From assembly GCA_964653285.1 (NCBI GenBank), contig CAZZEX010000009.1, forward strand, positions 11,503 to 75,502: a stretch of DNA of 64,000 nucleotides. Direction: 5' to 3'. Positions 41,945-49,820 of the stretch are shown piece after piece. A program made the translations under genes and the position numbers. The notes under the pieces were generated by a model. That model was not told the DNA's origin. It searched no databases and saw only the letters and a program-made list of their open reading frames with translations. The DNA is from CAZZEX01 sp964653285. GTDB taxonomy: Bacteria; Chloroflexota; Anaerolineae; B4-G1. Position 1 is the first letter of the stretch. Each line of letters opens with the position of its first letter.

Positions 41945-42099
41945 AATGTCTGAAAATTCAATTCAGCGACTCAAAGTCGCATCTGGAGGGCTTTCAGCCG
42001 AGCGTCCACCTGCGTGGACGCCCTCTGTCCGCGCAGGCGGACAGCCAGCCGCAGGCTCATCAGGCGCGATTTCTAATCGCCAGCCCAATTTTCAGACAT
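41945..42099. mobile_element. MITE-like element made of hairpins
   Basis: ATGTCTGAAAATT (41946-41958) and AATTTTCAGACAT (42087-42099) are perfect 13-bp terminal inverted repeats. GCGCTGAGAG occurs directly outside both ends (41935-41944 and 42100-42109), a likely 10-bp target duplication. Inside are four perfect hairpins: GCGACT/AGTCGC (41966-41980), GCGTCCAC/GTGGACGC (42002-42021), CTGTCCGC/GCGGACAG (42025-42044) and GCGATT/AATCGC (42066-42080). There is no open frame. It inserted exactly at the stop codon of the 1212-aa gene, the TGA lying in the duplicated target. Confidence 0.8.
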
Positions 42100-42116
42100 G
42101 CGCTGAGAGGCGCACG

Positions 42117-42145
42117 TTGACCGGGACTGCAGGCTATGCTATACT
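42117..42145 (+). promoter_or_regulatory. Predicted promoter of the Phd/VapC module
   Basis: TTGACC (42117-42122) and TATACT (42140-42145) are 17 bp apart, just outside the MITE-like element. The antitoxin ATG is 22 bases downstream of the -10 box. Confidence 0.65.
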
Positions 42146-42167
42146 TTAGCAGGAGATTAATTTCAAA

Positions 42168-42431
42168 ATGTCTACGATGGTTAATCACCTTATACATCAG
42201 GTCAGCGTAGATGAAATAGGACAAAACCTGGCGGCTTACCTTCTGCGTGTGGAGGCTGGTGAGACACTTGTTATCGTGAAAGCCGGCAGGCCAATGGCAG
42301 AACTCAGGCCTGTTACTTCAACTTCTAAGCCAGTGCGACCCTTTGGATTATGCGCCGGGGAATTTATTGTGCCAGACGGCTTTGATGATCCATTACCAGA
42401 GGACATCATTCGAGAGTTCGAGGGACGATGA
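42168..42431 (+). CDS. Phd/YefM-family antitoxin
   Basis: The protein is 87 aa. The Phd fold is recognisable in HQVSVDEIGQNLAAYLLRVE followed by GETLVIVKAGRPMAELRPV, the DNA-binding dimer part. The C-terminal region (PDGFDDPLPEDIIREFEGR) is the usual toxin-binding tail of antitoxins paired with VapC. It overlaps the toxin start by four bases (ATGA). A second ATG three codons in is an alternative start. Confidence 0.9.
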   Translation: MSTMVNHLIHQVSVDEIGQNLAAYLLRVEAGETLVIVKAGRPMAELRPVTSTSKPVRPFGLCAGEFIVPDGFDDPLPEDIIREFEGR

Positions 42432-42820
42432 GACTCCTCTTGGATACTCATATCTTTCTCTGGTTCATCAGCGGGGATAAACGTTTGCCAGAGGGTGTGC
42501 GAGATATCATTCGTGATCTCGATAATGAAGTCTACTTGAGCGTTGTGTCACTGTGGGAGGCAATCGTCAAATACCGGCTTGGCAGGCTCCCGTTGCCTCA
42601 ACCCCCAGACACCTATCTACCGATACAACGTCAAAAACACCAGATAGCCAGCTTATCCCTTGATGAAGCCAGTGTGTCTCAACTCGCTGATCTTCCGCAA
42701 ATCCACCGTGACCCGTTTGACCGTATGTTGATCTGTCAGGCACTGGAACACGGTTTGACCGTTGTGACGGTGGATGCCACCATCTGCGCTTACCCTGTCC
42801 CCATCCTGGACCACGCCTAA
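42428..42820 (+). CDS. vapC: PIN-domain toxin VapC
   Basis: The protein is 130 aa, normal for VapC. The acidic Mg site is complete: LLLDTHIFLWF (Asp6), SLWEAIVKYR (Glu), DPFDRMLICQA (Asp) and TVDATICAY (Asp). VapC toxins cleave tRNA or rRNA. Coupled translation with the antitoxin (ATGA) is the standard arrangement. The module lies between the MITE-like element and a fragment resembling the end of the upstream hydrolase gene, so it may have arrived by insertion or recombination. Confidence 0.93.
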   Translation: MRLLLDTHIFLWFISGDKRLPEGVRDIIRDLDNEVYLSVVSLWEAIVKYRLGRLPLPQPPDTYLPIQRQKHQIASLSLDEASVSQLADLPQIHRDPFDRMLICQALEHGLTVVTVDATICAYPVPILDHA

Positions 42821-42838
42821 GGTGCGCTCGCAGCCGCC

Positions 42839-42898
42839 CAGGCGGGAGTTGCCCGGCCTGCGATGCGGTACTGATGACAGCGGAGGTGAGCCTTGGCT
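42839..42898 (+). pseudogene. Short fragment resembling the 3' end of the upstream hydrolase gene
   Basis: The bases GTTGCCCGGCCTGCGA (16 identical) occur here and at the end of the 1212-aa gene, where they encode GCPACDA. Here one frame reads SCPACDAVLMTAEVSLG before a stop. It looks like a leftover from a second copy of a glycosidase gene. The match is short, so confidence is modest. Confidence 0.4.
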
Positions 42899-43072
42899 GA
42901 AGAAAAAGAAGTTTGGGAACCACAAGAGGCCTATGTGACCAAAGTCCTGCCCTACTACGATCGATCTATCGAGGAGCGGGATCGGCGCATCGCGGCCGAG
43001 TTACACGAACTGCGACCACTCGTCGAGGTCAACGACCGGCGGATCAGTCGTCTTTTTTCTAGTCTCCCCTAG
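42893..43072 (+). CDS. Small charged protein, 59 aa (TTG start)
   Basis: GGAGGTGAG lies just upstream of a TTG at 42893, and the frame ends in TAG at 43070-43072. The peptide is MAEEKEVWEPQEAYVTKVLP, then YYDRSIEERDRRIAAELHEL and RPLVEVNDRRISRLFSSLP. It is highly charged and probably helical, with a regular pattern typical of a real protein. I do not recognise the family. A terminator-like hairpin follows at 43105. An ATG at 42874 in another frame is less likely. Confidence 0.55.
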   Translation: MAEEKEVWEPQEAYVTKVLPYYDRSIEERDRRIAAELHELRPLVEVNDRRISRLFSSLP

Positions 43073-43104
43073 CAAGAGAGACACCTGAGTCCCTGAGTTG
43101 AGAC

Positions 43105-43130
43105 GGGGGTTCGGCTGCAGCCGAGCCCCC
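43105..43130 (+). terminator. Hairpin terminator after the small charged protein
   Basis: GGGGGTTCGGCT and AGCCGAGCCCCC form a 12-bp stem with one G-U pair, followed by TTGCCC. The T-tract is short. It separates the small gene from the next glycosidase gene, whose ribosome site (AAGGAGG) is at 43139-43145. Confidence 0.6.
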
Positions 43131-43150
43131 TTGCCCGTAAGGAGGTTACA

Positions 43151-44473
43151 ATGGGTTTCTCACACGGCAATCGAGGACTGAGCGACAAACGGCTCTACAT
43201 CGCCGTCGCTGCCTGGCTCATCCTCGTCCTCGTCGGAGGATTCTGCACCTGGTATGGCTGGTTCGGTCCCGGCAGTGGAAGCAGCCAGCAGGCGGCGGAG
43301 GCTACGCCTACTGGTGAGGTCGCTACTCCCACCACAGAAGCGACCACCGTTCCGCCCACTCCCACGACTGCTTCTGCGCTCCCCACCGTCCCGCCAGCGG
43401 AGGAAGCCTTCGGCTACGGCATTGCTGTCCATGGCGTGGTTGGTGATGCGGATTACGCCATGGGTCAGGTGCAGAACATCGGCCTGGGCTGGGTCAAGCA
43501 GCAGGTACGCTGGGCTCACTTCGAGGGCAATCCGAGTCAGATGGACTGGAGCGGCTTCGACTGGGTAGTGGACGCCGCCAACCAGCAGGGCATCAAAGTC
43601 ATGTTCAGTGTGGTGGATGCGCCCCACTGGTCGCGCACCTACTTCGACGAGAACGTAGAAGGTGCACCCCCGGATGACCTGACTCTCTTCGCTGACTTTC
43701 TGGGCCGTATGGTGGACCGCTACCAGGGCCGCATCCACGCCATCGAAATCTGGAACGAGCAGAACCTGGACCGCGAGTGGGATACCGCCGATGGGGTCAA
43801 TCCTGAGAGGTACGTCGAGATGCTGCGGCTGGCTTATCAGGCCATCAAGAGCCGCGACCCCAACATCATCGTCATCAGTGGCGCACTTTCGCCTGTGGGG
43901 GCCACGGCCACCGACCCCAACAACCCAGCCCGCACCGTCTATATGGACGATTTCGATTACTTCGACCGTATGATCGCCGCTGGCTTCCTGAACTACTGTG
44001 ACTGCGTGGGCGCGCACCACAATGGAATCAACATGCCCCCCAACGTAGCGTGGGATGAAGGGTACAACGACTCAACCGCGAATTTTCGTGGACCGTTCGA
44101 CAATCCCGACCACAGTTGGTCCTTCAAATCCACCCTGTGGGGCTACCACGACCGCATCGTGGCTGCCGGGAGCGATAAGCCTCTGTGTGTGACGGAGTTC
44201 GGCTGGGCCTCGGCCGAGGGGTTGGGCGGCTATCCGCCGGGCTTTGAGTTCGCCCTGGATAACACGCTTGAAGAGCAGGCGCAGTGGGACGTGGAAGCAT
44301 TCCAGTTGATGCGCCAGTGGGGCTTCGTGCGGCTGGCCTTCCTCTGGAACCTCGACTACGGGCAGAAGGACGGCCTGGGTCCAACTGACCCCAATGCTCC
44401 CTACAGCCTGTTGGACTTTCAGGGCGTCGCCCGTCCGGCCTTCGGTGCCATCGGCGCGATGGAGAAACCATGA
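43151..44473 (+). CDS. Membrane-anchored glycosidase-like protein
   Basis: The protein is 440 aa with AAGGAGGTTACA before the ATG. A signal anchor (residues ~14-37) precedes a Thr/Pro/Ala linker to about residue 85. The rest is a (beta/alpha)8 glycosidase-like barrel of the GH39/GH5-type clan. AIEIWNEQNLDREW (about 198-211) gives the acid/base Glu with Gln instead of the usual Pro after it. LCVTEFGWAS (about 345-354) gives the probable nucleophile. It is a close relative of the last domain of the 1212-aa protein and of the next gene. It is probably displayed outside the cell. The glycan substrate is unknown. Its stop lies within a heptanucleotide array. Confidence 0.8.
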   Translation: MGFSHGNRGLSDKRLYIAVAAWLILVLVGGFCTWYGWFGPGSGSSQQAAEATPTGEVATPTTEATTVPPTPTTASALPTVPPAEEAFGYGIAVHGVVGDADYAMGQVQNIGLGWVKQQVRWAHFEGNPSQMDWSGFDWVVDAANQQGIKVMFSVVDAPHWSRTYFDENVEGAPPDDLTLFADFLGRMVDRYQGRIHAIEIWNEQNLDREWDTADGVNPERYVEMLRLAYQAIKSRDPNIIVISGALSPVGATATDPNNPARTVYMDDFDYFDRMIAAGFLNYCDCVGAHHNGINMPPNVAWDEGYNDSTANFRGPFDNPDHSWSFKSTLWGYHDRIVAAGSDKPLCVTEFGWASAEGLGGYPPGFEFALDNTLEEQAQWDVEAFQLMRQWGFVRLAFLWNLDYGQKDGLGPTDPNAPYSLLDFQGVARPAFGAIGAMEKP

Positions 44474-44546
44474 ACAATGAACAATGAACAATGAACCATG
44501 AACCATGAACCATGAACCATGAACAATGAACAATGAACAATGAACA
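44470..44546. repeat. Heptanucleotide array (11 units) spanning a gene junction
   Basis: Eleven units of ATGAAC(A/C) run without interruption: three ATGAACA, four ATGAACC, four ATGAACA. The first unit contains the TGA stop of the upstream glycosidase, and a late unit provides the start of the next gene. Each unit carries an ATG, so start codons occur every seven bases in all three frames. No Shine-Dalgarno sequence is present. Confidence 0.95.
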
Positions 44547-45729
44547 ATCCCGCTGGCGATACTGGGTTGTCAGGCTCGCACTCCTGGGCTCCGCGCTTCT
44601 GGCTGTTGGCTTTGTATTTTTGGCCCGAGGGTCTGGAATTTGGGATTTGGAATTCGGGATTTCCTCTGCCCCCCCTACTCCCACCTCTTGGCCCCGTGCA
44701 CGCATGGCGTCTCCTGAGTACGGCATGCAGGCTTTCCTGTGGTGGCACGAGGAAGCGGCGAGGCGCGACTTACAGTTGATCCACAATGCTGGCTTTACCT
44801 GGGTCAAGCAGCACGTGGGCTGGAGGGACGTTGAGGGAATTGCCAAAGGCCACTATGACTGGTATTTCACCGACCGCATCGTCGCCGATGCAGAGCAATT
44901 GGGCCTGAACGTACTCTTTCGCCTCGATCGTGAGCCGGTGTGGGCTGTGCCGCCTGAGGGGACAACCTCCGACAACGGCCCCCCGGAGAACCCACAGGAC
45001 TTCGGCGACTTCTGCCACGCCCTGGCCGACCGATACCGAGGGCGAGTGAGGGCTTACCAGGTGTGGAATGAGCCTAACCTGGCCCGCGAGTGGGGAGGAT
45101 GGACACCTGACCCGGCTGAGTACGTCGAGCTGCTGCGCGCGTGTTACATCGGCGTCAAGACCGCCGACCCGGACGCGCTGGTCATCTCGGCCGGGCTGGC
45201 ACCAACGGGCAACGGCCCGCCCGAGGCTATCCCCGATGTGGATTGCCTGATCGGGATGTACGAGGCTGGGGCAGCGCCGTACTTTGACTTGCTGGGAGTC
45301 AACGCCCCCGGCTTCAAGGCCGCGCCTGAGGTTTCCCCCGACGAGGCTGCTGCTACGCCTGAGTACGGCGGACAGCGTTTCTTCTGCTTCCGTCGCGTCG
45401 AGGACGCACGCGAGATTATGCTGCGCTACGGCGACGGCGACAAGCAGGTAGCAGTGCTGGAGATAGGTTGGACCACCGATCCGCGCCCGAATTCACCGTA
45501 TCACTGGCACGCCGTCACCGAAGAGCAGCAAGCCGACTACCTGGTGCGAGCCTTCCGCTACGCCAGGGAGCATTGGTCTCCCTGGGTCGGACTGATGACA
45601 GTAATCTCCATCGCCGACCCCCGCTGGACTGAGGAGGACGAACAGTACTGGTGGGCCATCACCGAGATGGGCTGGCCCGAGACCCATGTGCGTCCGGCCT
45701 ACGAGGCGCTGCGCGAGATGGAGAAGTGA
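44533..45729 (+). CDS. Membrane-anchored glycosidase-like protein
   Basis: The protein is 398 aa. The in-frame start is the ATG at 44533 within the heptanucleotide array; no ribosome site is visible. A signal anchor (about residues 10-31) is followed by a short linker partly coded by a second heptanucleotide run. The barrel has VKQHVGWRDVEG early, YQVWNEPNLAREWGG (about 176-190) with the acid/base Glu, and AVLEIGWTTD (about 308-317) with the probable nucleophile. It is a paralogue of the two preceding glycosidase domains. It overlaps the GT39 gene start by four bases (GTGA). The substrate is unknown; an exported glycan is likely. Confidence 0.8.
   Translation: MNNEQSRWRYWVVRLALLGSALLAVGFVFLARGSGIWDLEFGISSAPPTPTSWPRARMASPEYGMQAFLWWHEEAARRDLQLIHNAGFTWVKQHVGWRDVEGIAKGHYDWYFTDRIVADAEQLGLNVLFRLDREPVWAVPPEGTTSDNGPPENPQDFGDFCHALADRYRGRVRAYQVWNEPNLAREWGGWTPDPAEYVELLRACYIGVKTADPDALVISAGLAPTGNGPPEAIPDVDCLIGMYEAGAAPYFDLLGVNAPGFKAAPEVSPDEAAATPEYGGQRFFCFRRVEDAREIMLRYGDGDKQVAVLEIGWTTDPRPNSPYHWHAVTEEQQADYLVRAFRYAREHWSPWVGLMTVISIADPRWTEEDEQYWWAITEMGWPETHVRPAYEALREMEK
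44632..44662. repeat. Heptanucleotide run inside the glycosidase gene
   Basis: TCTGGAA, TTTGGGA, TTTGGAA, TTCGGGA, TTT: about 4.4 units. It encodes SGIWDLEFGIS just after the membrane anchor. Confidence 0.75.
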
Positions 45730-47735
45730 GAGAACCCCAAGTGCGGGACGACTACTTCGCACCTGATCCGACTGATGTCACCACTACGGAGAGGGTGGCG
45801 TTCATCTTGCTGCTGGCGCTGGCTGCCTTTTTGCGCCTGTACGGGCTTCCTGAGGTGCCCCCTGGCATTCACGACGACGAGATCATTAACGCCCAAATCG
45901 CCGACCAATTGCGAGCGGGCACGCCCTTCTCCATCTTTTACGAGGCTGGCGAAGGACGGGAGGGGCTGTATTATCCATTGCTGGTTTTCAGCCGGACGTT
46001 GACAGCGCAAGTGCCCTATTGGTACCGGCTGCCATCAGTTGTGTGTAGCCTGCTGACTATCCTGCTCGCCTACCGGCTGTCCCGTCATTGGTTCGGTCCC
46101 TGGACCGCGCTGGTGGCCACAGGTGGGCTAGCGGTCACCTTCTGGCCAGTGCATCTGGGACGAGAGGCATTGCGTGTGGTGACCTTCCCTCCGCTGGCCG
46201 CCGGTATGGCGCTGGCCCTTTGGCGCGGGCTGGAACAGCCTGCGCGCAGTAAATGCGCCGCCTGGTGGTTTGTACTGGCGGGCCTCTTGCTCGGCCTGGT
46301 GCAATACACCTACCTGGGTGCCCGCGTCCTGCCATTGTTCATCGTGCTGTTCGCCGCCTATCTGGCCTTCTTCCACCGTGCCCGGTTGGTTCTGCATTGG
46401 CGGGGGTTGATGCTACTCCTGGCTCTCGGAGCCCTCATCGCTGCGCCCTTGGCAATCTACATAGGAGGACATTGGGAGCAACAGGAACGGATCACACGTT
46501 TGAGCGAGCCACTGCACGCGCTCCTGACTGGTGATCCGCGCCCTGTGTTCTCCTCAGGTGCAGCCACACTGGGGATGTTCGTCTGGCAGGGCGACTCCCA
46601 GCCGCACTACAACTTACCGGGGCGGCCGGTGTTTGAACCGGTGGGGAGCATTCTGTTCCTCGGCGGTGTACTGATTGCGCTGTTCAATCTGCGTCATCCG
46701 GCCAGCGCGTTTTGCCTCCTCTGGACGATGACGACGCTGGGGCCGGGGATGCTAACCCAGCCAGCCCCCCATTTCGTGCGCACAGCCGGTACCCTCGTCA
46801 CAACCTTCGTTTTTCCAGGGCTGGCTGCACGTTGGATAGAGAAGCGGCTGGGATCGAAAGGGCGAGTCGGTCTGGCTGCCGCGCTGGTACTTCTGGCAAT
46901 TGCCGATTTCAGCCTGACATTTCGGGATTACTCCTATCGGTGGCCAGATCTGGACGACGTGCGAGACTTCCGGCACGCCGGCCTGGCCGATGTGGCTCGC
47001 TATCTCGACCGTGTGCCCGAAACAACGCCGATAGCAGCCTGCACACCTTTTTTGAACGAGCAACATTTCTTCTGGCGCACCGACCGACAGGCATTACCTT
47101 ATCTGCTGAACCGACGTGACCTGAACGTCGGCTGGTACAACTGCCTGGAGGCGCAGTTGTTCCTGCGAGGCGGACGGGCGAGCCGTTACCTGTTTGGAAC
47201 CAGCGGAGATTTTGCGCCATTTGTACCACCGGAGTGGATCGAGCAGGCCCAGACCGTGGCCACGTTCCACGATGACCGCCTGGTGCGCCTGGAGGTGGCG
47301 AATCAACTCGAGTCCTGGCTGACCCAATTGGCCCGTCCAAGCGGTCATTCGCTGACCTTCGGAGAAACGATGACGTTTCTGGGCTACCAGGTGGAGCAGG
47401 ATACTCCTGCTCCAGGTGGCACACTGGACGTGCTCACAGCCTGGCAGGTGCTGGCCACACCGCCCAACAACTTGGCTATATTCCTGCACCTGCTAGACAG
47501 CGATGGCAACCTCGTTGCACAGAGTGATACATTAGCGGCTCTTTCGGACACCTTTCGTCCGGAGGACGTATTCGTGCAACAGCACACCGTCGCGCTGGCG
47601 CCGGACGTGCCCGTGGGCGACTACCGGCTGGCGACTGGTCTGTACGTGCGGGGTGGCGAGCGGTTGCCCCTCGATTCTGGAGAGGGTGATTCCCTGATTC
47701 TGGGAACAGTGGGGATTCACGATGGTGGTGATTGA
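45726..47735 (+). CDS. GT39-like (PMT-family) membrane glycosyltransferase
   Basis: The protein is 669 aa from the GTG at 45726, which overlaps the TGA of the preceding gene and has GGAG close upstream. ERVAFILLLALAAFLRLYGL is the first membrane helix, followed by GIHDDEIINAQIA, the loop where PMT-type enzymes carry the catalytic acidic pair (here DDE). About nine to eleven membrane helices span the first ~420 residues. The last ~170 residues form a soluble domain with a beta sandwich (TFLGYQVEQDTPAPGG). PMT-family enzymes move a sugar from a polyprenyl phosphate to an extracellular acceptor. The context suggests a cell-surface glycan built and trimmed with the neighbouring glycosidases. Confidence 0.82.
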   Translation: MREPQVRDDYFAPDPTDVTTTERVAFILLLALAAFLRLYGLPEVPPGIHDDEIINAQIADQLRAGTPFSIFYEAGEGREGLYYPLLVFSRTLTAQVPYWYRLPSVVCSLLTILLAYRLSRHWFGPWTALVATGGLAVTFWPVHLGREALRVVTFPPLAAGMALALWRGLEQPARSKCAAWWFVLAGLLLGLVQYTYLGARVLPLFIVLFAAYLAFFHRARLVLHWRGLMLLLALGALIAAPLAIYIGGHWEQQERITRLSEPLHALLTGDPRPVFSSGAATLGMFVWQGDSQPHYNLPGRPVFEPVGSILFLGGVLIALFNLRHPASAFCLLWTMTTLGPGMLTQPAPHFVRTAGTLVTTFVFPGLAARWIEKRLGSKGRVGLAAALVLLAIADFSLTFRDYSYRWPDLDDVRDFRHAGLADVARYLDRVPETTPIAACTPFLNEQHFFWRTDRQALPYLLNRRDLNVGWYNCLEAQLFLRGGRASRYLFGTSGDFAPFVPPEWIEQAQTVATFHDDRLVRLEVANQLESWLTQLARPSGHSLTFGETMTFLGYQVEQDTPAPGGTLDVLTAWQVLATPPNNLAIFLHLLDSDGNLVAQSDTLAALSDTFRPEDVFVQQHTVALAPDVPVGDYRLATGLYVRGGERLPLDSGEGDSLILGTVGIHDGGD

Positions 47736-48783
47736 CGGCTCCTACGGCGAGGGTGGAGGACAAGTGCTACGCACCGCGCTGACGTTGGCGGCCCTCACCG
47801 GGCGGCCGATGTGCATCGAGCATATCCGCGCCGGGCGTAGGAAGCCGGGCCTTCAACCCCAGCACCTCACCGCCGTACGGGCAGCCGCCGTCGTGTGTAG
47901 GGCATACCTGGAAGGGGACGAGTTAGGTTCTCAGGCGCTCACCTTTGTCCCCGGCGGCCCACCGCGCCCTGGCAAGTATACCTTCGACGTGGCCGAGGCG
48001 GCCCGACGGGGTAGTGCCGGGTCGGTGAGCCTGGTGCTGCAGACAGTGCTCCTGCCATTGGCGTTGGGCGATGGAGAATCGCACCTGACGCTGCGGGGTG
48101 GGACGCACGTGCCCTGGGCCCCGCCGGTGCCCTACCTGGAGCATGTCTTCCTGCCCCTACTAGCGCAGATGGGGATGCGCGCACAGGTGGAATTGGTGCG
48201 CTGGGGGTTCTACCCGGCGGGCGGTGGAGAGGTACGGGTATGGATTGGGGGACGGGAAGGGCCGCCGTGCCCCATCGTGTTGACCGAGCACGGGGAACTG
48301 CAGCGGGTTTGGGGTACAGCGGCGGTGATGAATCTGCCAGCCCACATCCCTCAGCGCATGGCCGCCCGTGCCCGCAATGTGCTGGCGGAGGCGGGCTTGC
48401 AGGCGCAGGTGGAGCCGCGCCGGCTGCACGGGGTTGGGCCGGGGGCTGGCATCTTTCTGTTTGCCGAGTACGCGCACGCGACCGCTGGCTTCACCGCCTA
48501 CGGGCGCAAGGGGTTGCCAGCCGAGCGCGTGGCCGAGGCGGCCTGTGAAAATCTGCTGGCCCATCATCGCTCAGATGCTCCAGTCGACCCACACCTGGCC
48601 GATCAACTGGTGCTGCCGATGGCCCTGGCGAAGGGAGAATCCCAAGTGGCTACCTCACAGGTGTCCCAACATTTGCTGACCAACGTCTGGGTCGTGAGAC
48701 AATTCCTGACGCGGGAGTTAAGCATCACAGAGAAACCAAGAGCACTGGCTACGTTAGTTGTGAAGGAAGAAAAGCATGATTGA
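47722..48783 (+). CDS. rtcA: RNA 3'-terminal phosphate cyclase
   Basis: The protein is 353 aa. It begins VVIDGSYGEGGGQVLRTALT, the RtcA hallmark. IRAGRRKPGLQPQHLTAVRA follows it, and HLADQLVLPMALAKG holds the catalytic His that becomes adenylated. RtcA converts RNA 3'-phosphate ends to 2',3'-cyclic phosphates with ATP. It overlaps the GT39 gene by 14 bases and the next gene, RNase Z, by eight, so it is translated as part of the same message. No rtcB or rtcR gene is in the window. Confidence 0.95.
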   Translation: MVVIDGSYGEGGGQVLRTALTLAALTGRPMCIEHIRAGRRKPGLQPQHLTAVRAAAVVCRAYLEGDELGSQALTFVPGGPPRPGKYTFDVAEAARRGSAGSVSLVLQTVLLPLALGDGESHLTLRGGTHVPWAPPVPYLEHVFLPLLAQMGMRAQVELVRWGFYPAGGGEVRVWIGGREGPPCPIVLTEHGELQRVWGTAAVMNLPAHIPQRMAARARNVLAEAGLQAQVEPRRLHGVGPGAGIFLFAEYAHATAGFTAYGRKGLPAERVAEAACENLLAHHRSDAPVDPHLADQLVLPMALAKGESQVATSQVSQHLLTNVWVVRQFLTRELSITEKPRALATLVVKEEKHD

Positions 48784-49708
48784 GATCGTCTTTCTAGGCA
48801 CTTCGGCGTCGGCTCCTTCGATCCATCGTGGGCTTTCGGCGCAGATTATCCTTTACAAAAACTATCGCTTCCTGGTGGACTGCGGGGAGGGGACACAGCG
48901 GCAAATCCTGCACAGCGGCTTGGGCTTCAAGCGGCTTAATAGAATCCTCCTTACCCACGGTCACCTCGACCACATCCTCGGCCTGGGGGGGCTGGTCTCC
49001 ACCTTCGCACGCTGGGAGGCGCTTGAACATCTCGAGATCTATGGCAGCGGTTGGGCCCTCGACCGGGTGCACGATCTGATCTACGGCGTGGTGTTGCGGG
49101 GTGCCGAGCCCTCGATCAAGATTGACCTCATTGAGGTACGCCCCGGGGTCATTCTGGAGGATGATACCTTTGAAATCCTGGCCTTCCCGGTTGTTCACCG
49201 TGGGCCATGTCTGGGCTACCTGTTCCGCGAGAAACCGCGCCGCCCGTTTCTCAATGAGCGAGCGGAGGCATTGGGAGTGCCACAGGGACCAGAGCGACGA
49301 CGGCTGGTTGCCGGGGAGCCGGTGACGCTGCCTGATGGTCGCGCGGTTTACCCCGATGACGTGCTCGGCCCACCACGGCCGGGCGTGTGCCTGGCCCACG
49401 TGGGCGACGCTGGCCGAACCGAGAATCTAAAGGCAGCCGTGCACGGGGCCGATATGCTGGTCATTGAGGCCACGTACTTGCGGCGTGAAACGGACATGGC
49501 GCGTCGTTTCGCTCACCTTACGGCGGCGCAGGCCGCTCAGTTGGCCCGGGACGCAGGGGTCCATCGGCTGGTGCTGACACACATCTCGCGGCGCTATCGC
49601 GAGGCGGAGATTCTGGACGAGGCATGGCCCATCTTCCCCGAGACAATCGTCGCCCGTGATTTCGACCACTTCCGCGTGTTAGGCAGAGACACGAAGCGTA
49701 GAACGTAA
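48776..49708 (+). CDS. rnz: Ribonuclease Z (tRNA 3' processing)
   Basis: The protein is 310 aa, the short bacterial form. It is a metallo-beta-lactamase fold enzyme. LTHGHLDHILGLGG is the zinc motif HxHxDH. Further ligands fit PVVHRGPCLGY, AHVGDAGRTEN and RLVLTHISRRY. The exosite region around residues 145-200 is short and basic. It cuts tRNA precursors on the 3' side. The overlap with rtcA suggests a shared RNA-end metabolism unit: RNase Z leaves a 3'-hydroxyl, while RtcA acts on 3'-phosphates. Confidence 0.93.
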   Translation: MIEIVFLGTSASAPSIHRGLSAQIILYKNYRFLVDCGEGTQRQILHSGLGFKRLNRILLTHGHLDHILGLGGLVSTFARWEALEHLEIYGSGWALDRVHDLIYGVVLRGAEPSIKIDLIEVRPGVILEDDTFEILAFPVVHRGPCLGYLFREKPRRPFLNERAEALGVPQGPERRRLVAGEPVTLPDGRAVYPDDVLGPPRPGVCLAHVGDAGRTENLKAAVHGADMLVIEATYLRRETDMARRFAHLTAAQAAQLARDAGVHRLVLTHISRRYREAEILDEAWPIFPETIVARDFDHFRVLGRDTKRRT

Positions 49709-49768
49709 ACACGAAATACAAAAAGAGCCCAACGTTGACTGTCCCGTCACGTTTCACGCATTGAGGGC

Positions 49769-49797
49769 TTGCCAGAAGCAGGTAGACAAGTTATAAT
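49769..49797 (+). promoter_or_regulatory. Predicted sigma70 promoter of the zinc-ribbon gene
   Basis: TTGCCA (49769-49774) and TATAAT (49792-49797) are 17 bp apart. The ATG follows at 49821 with GAGAGGA before it. Confidence 0.75.
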
Positions 49798-49820
49798 TAC
49801 ACAAAACGAGAGGATGAATT

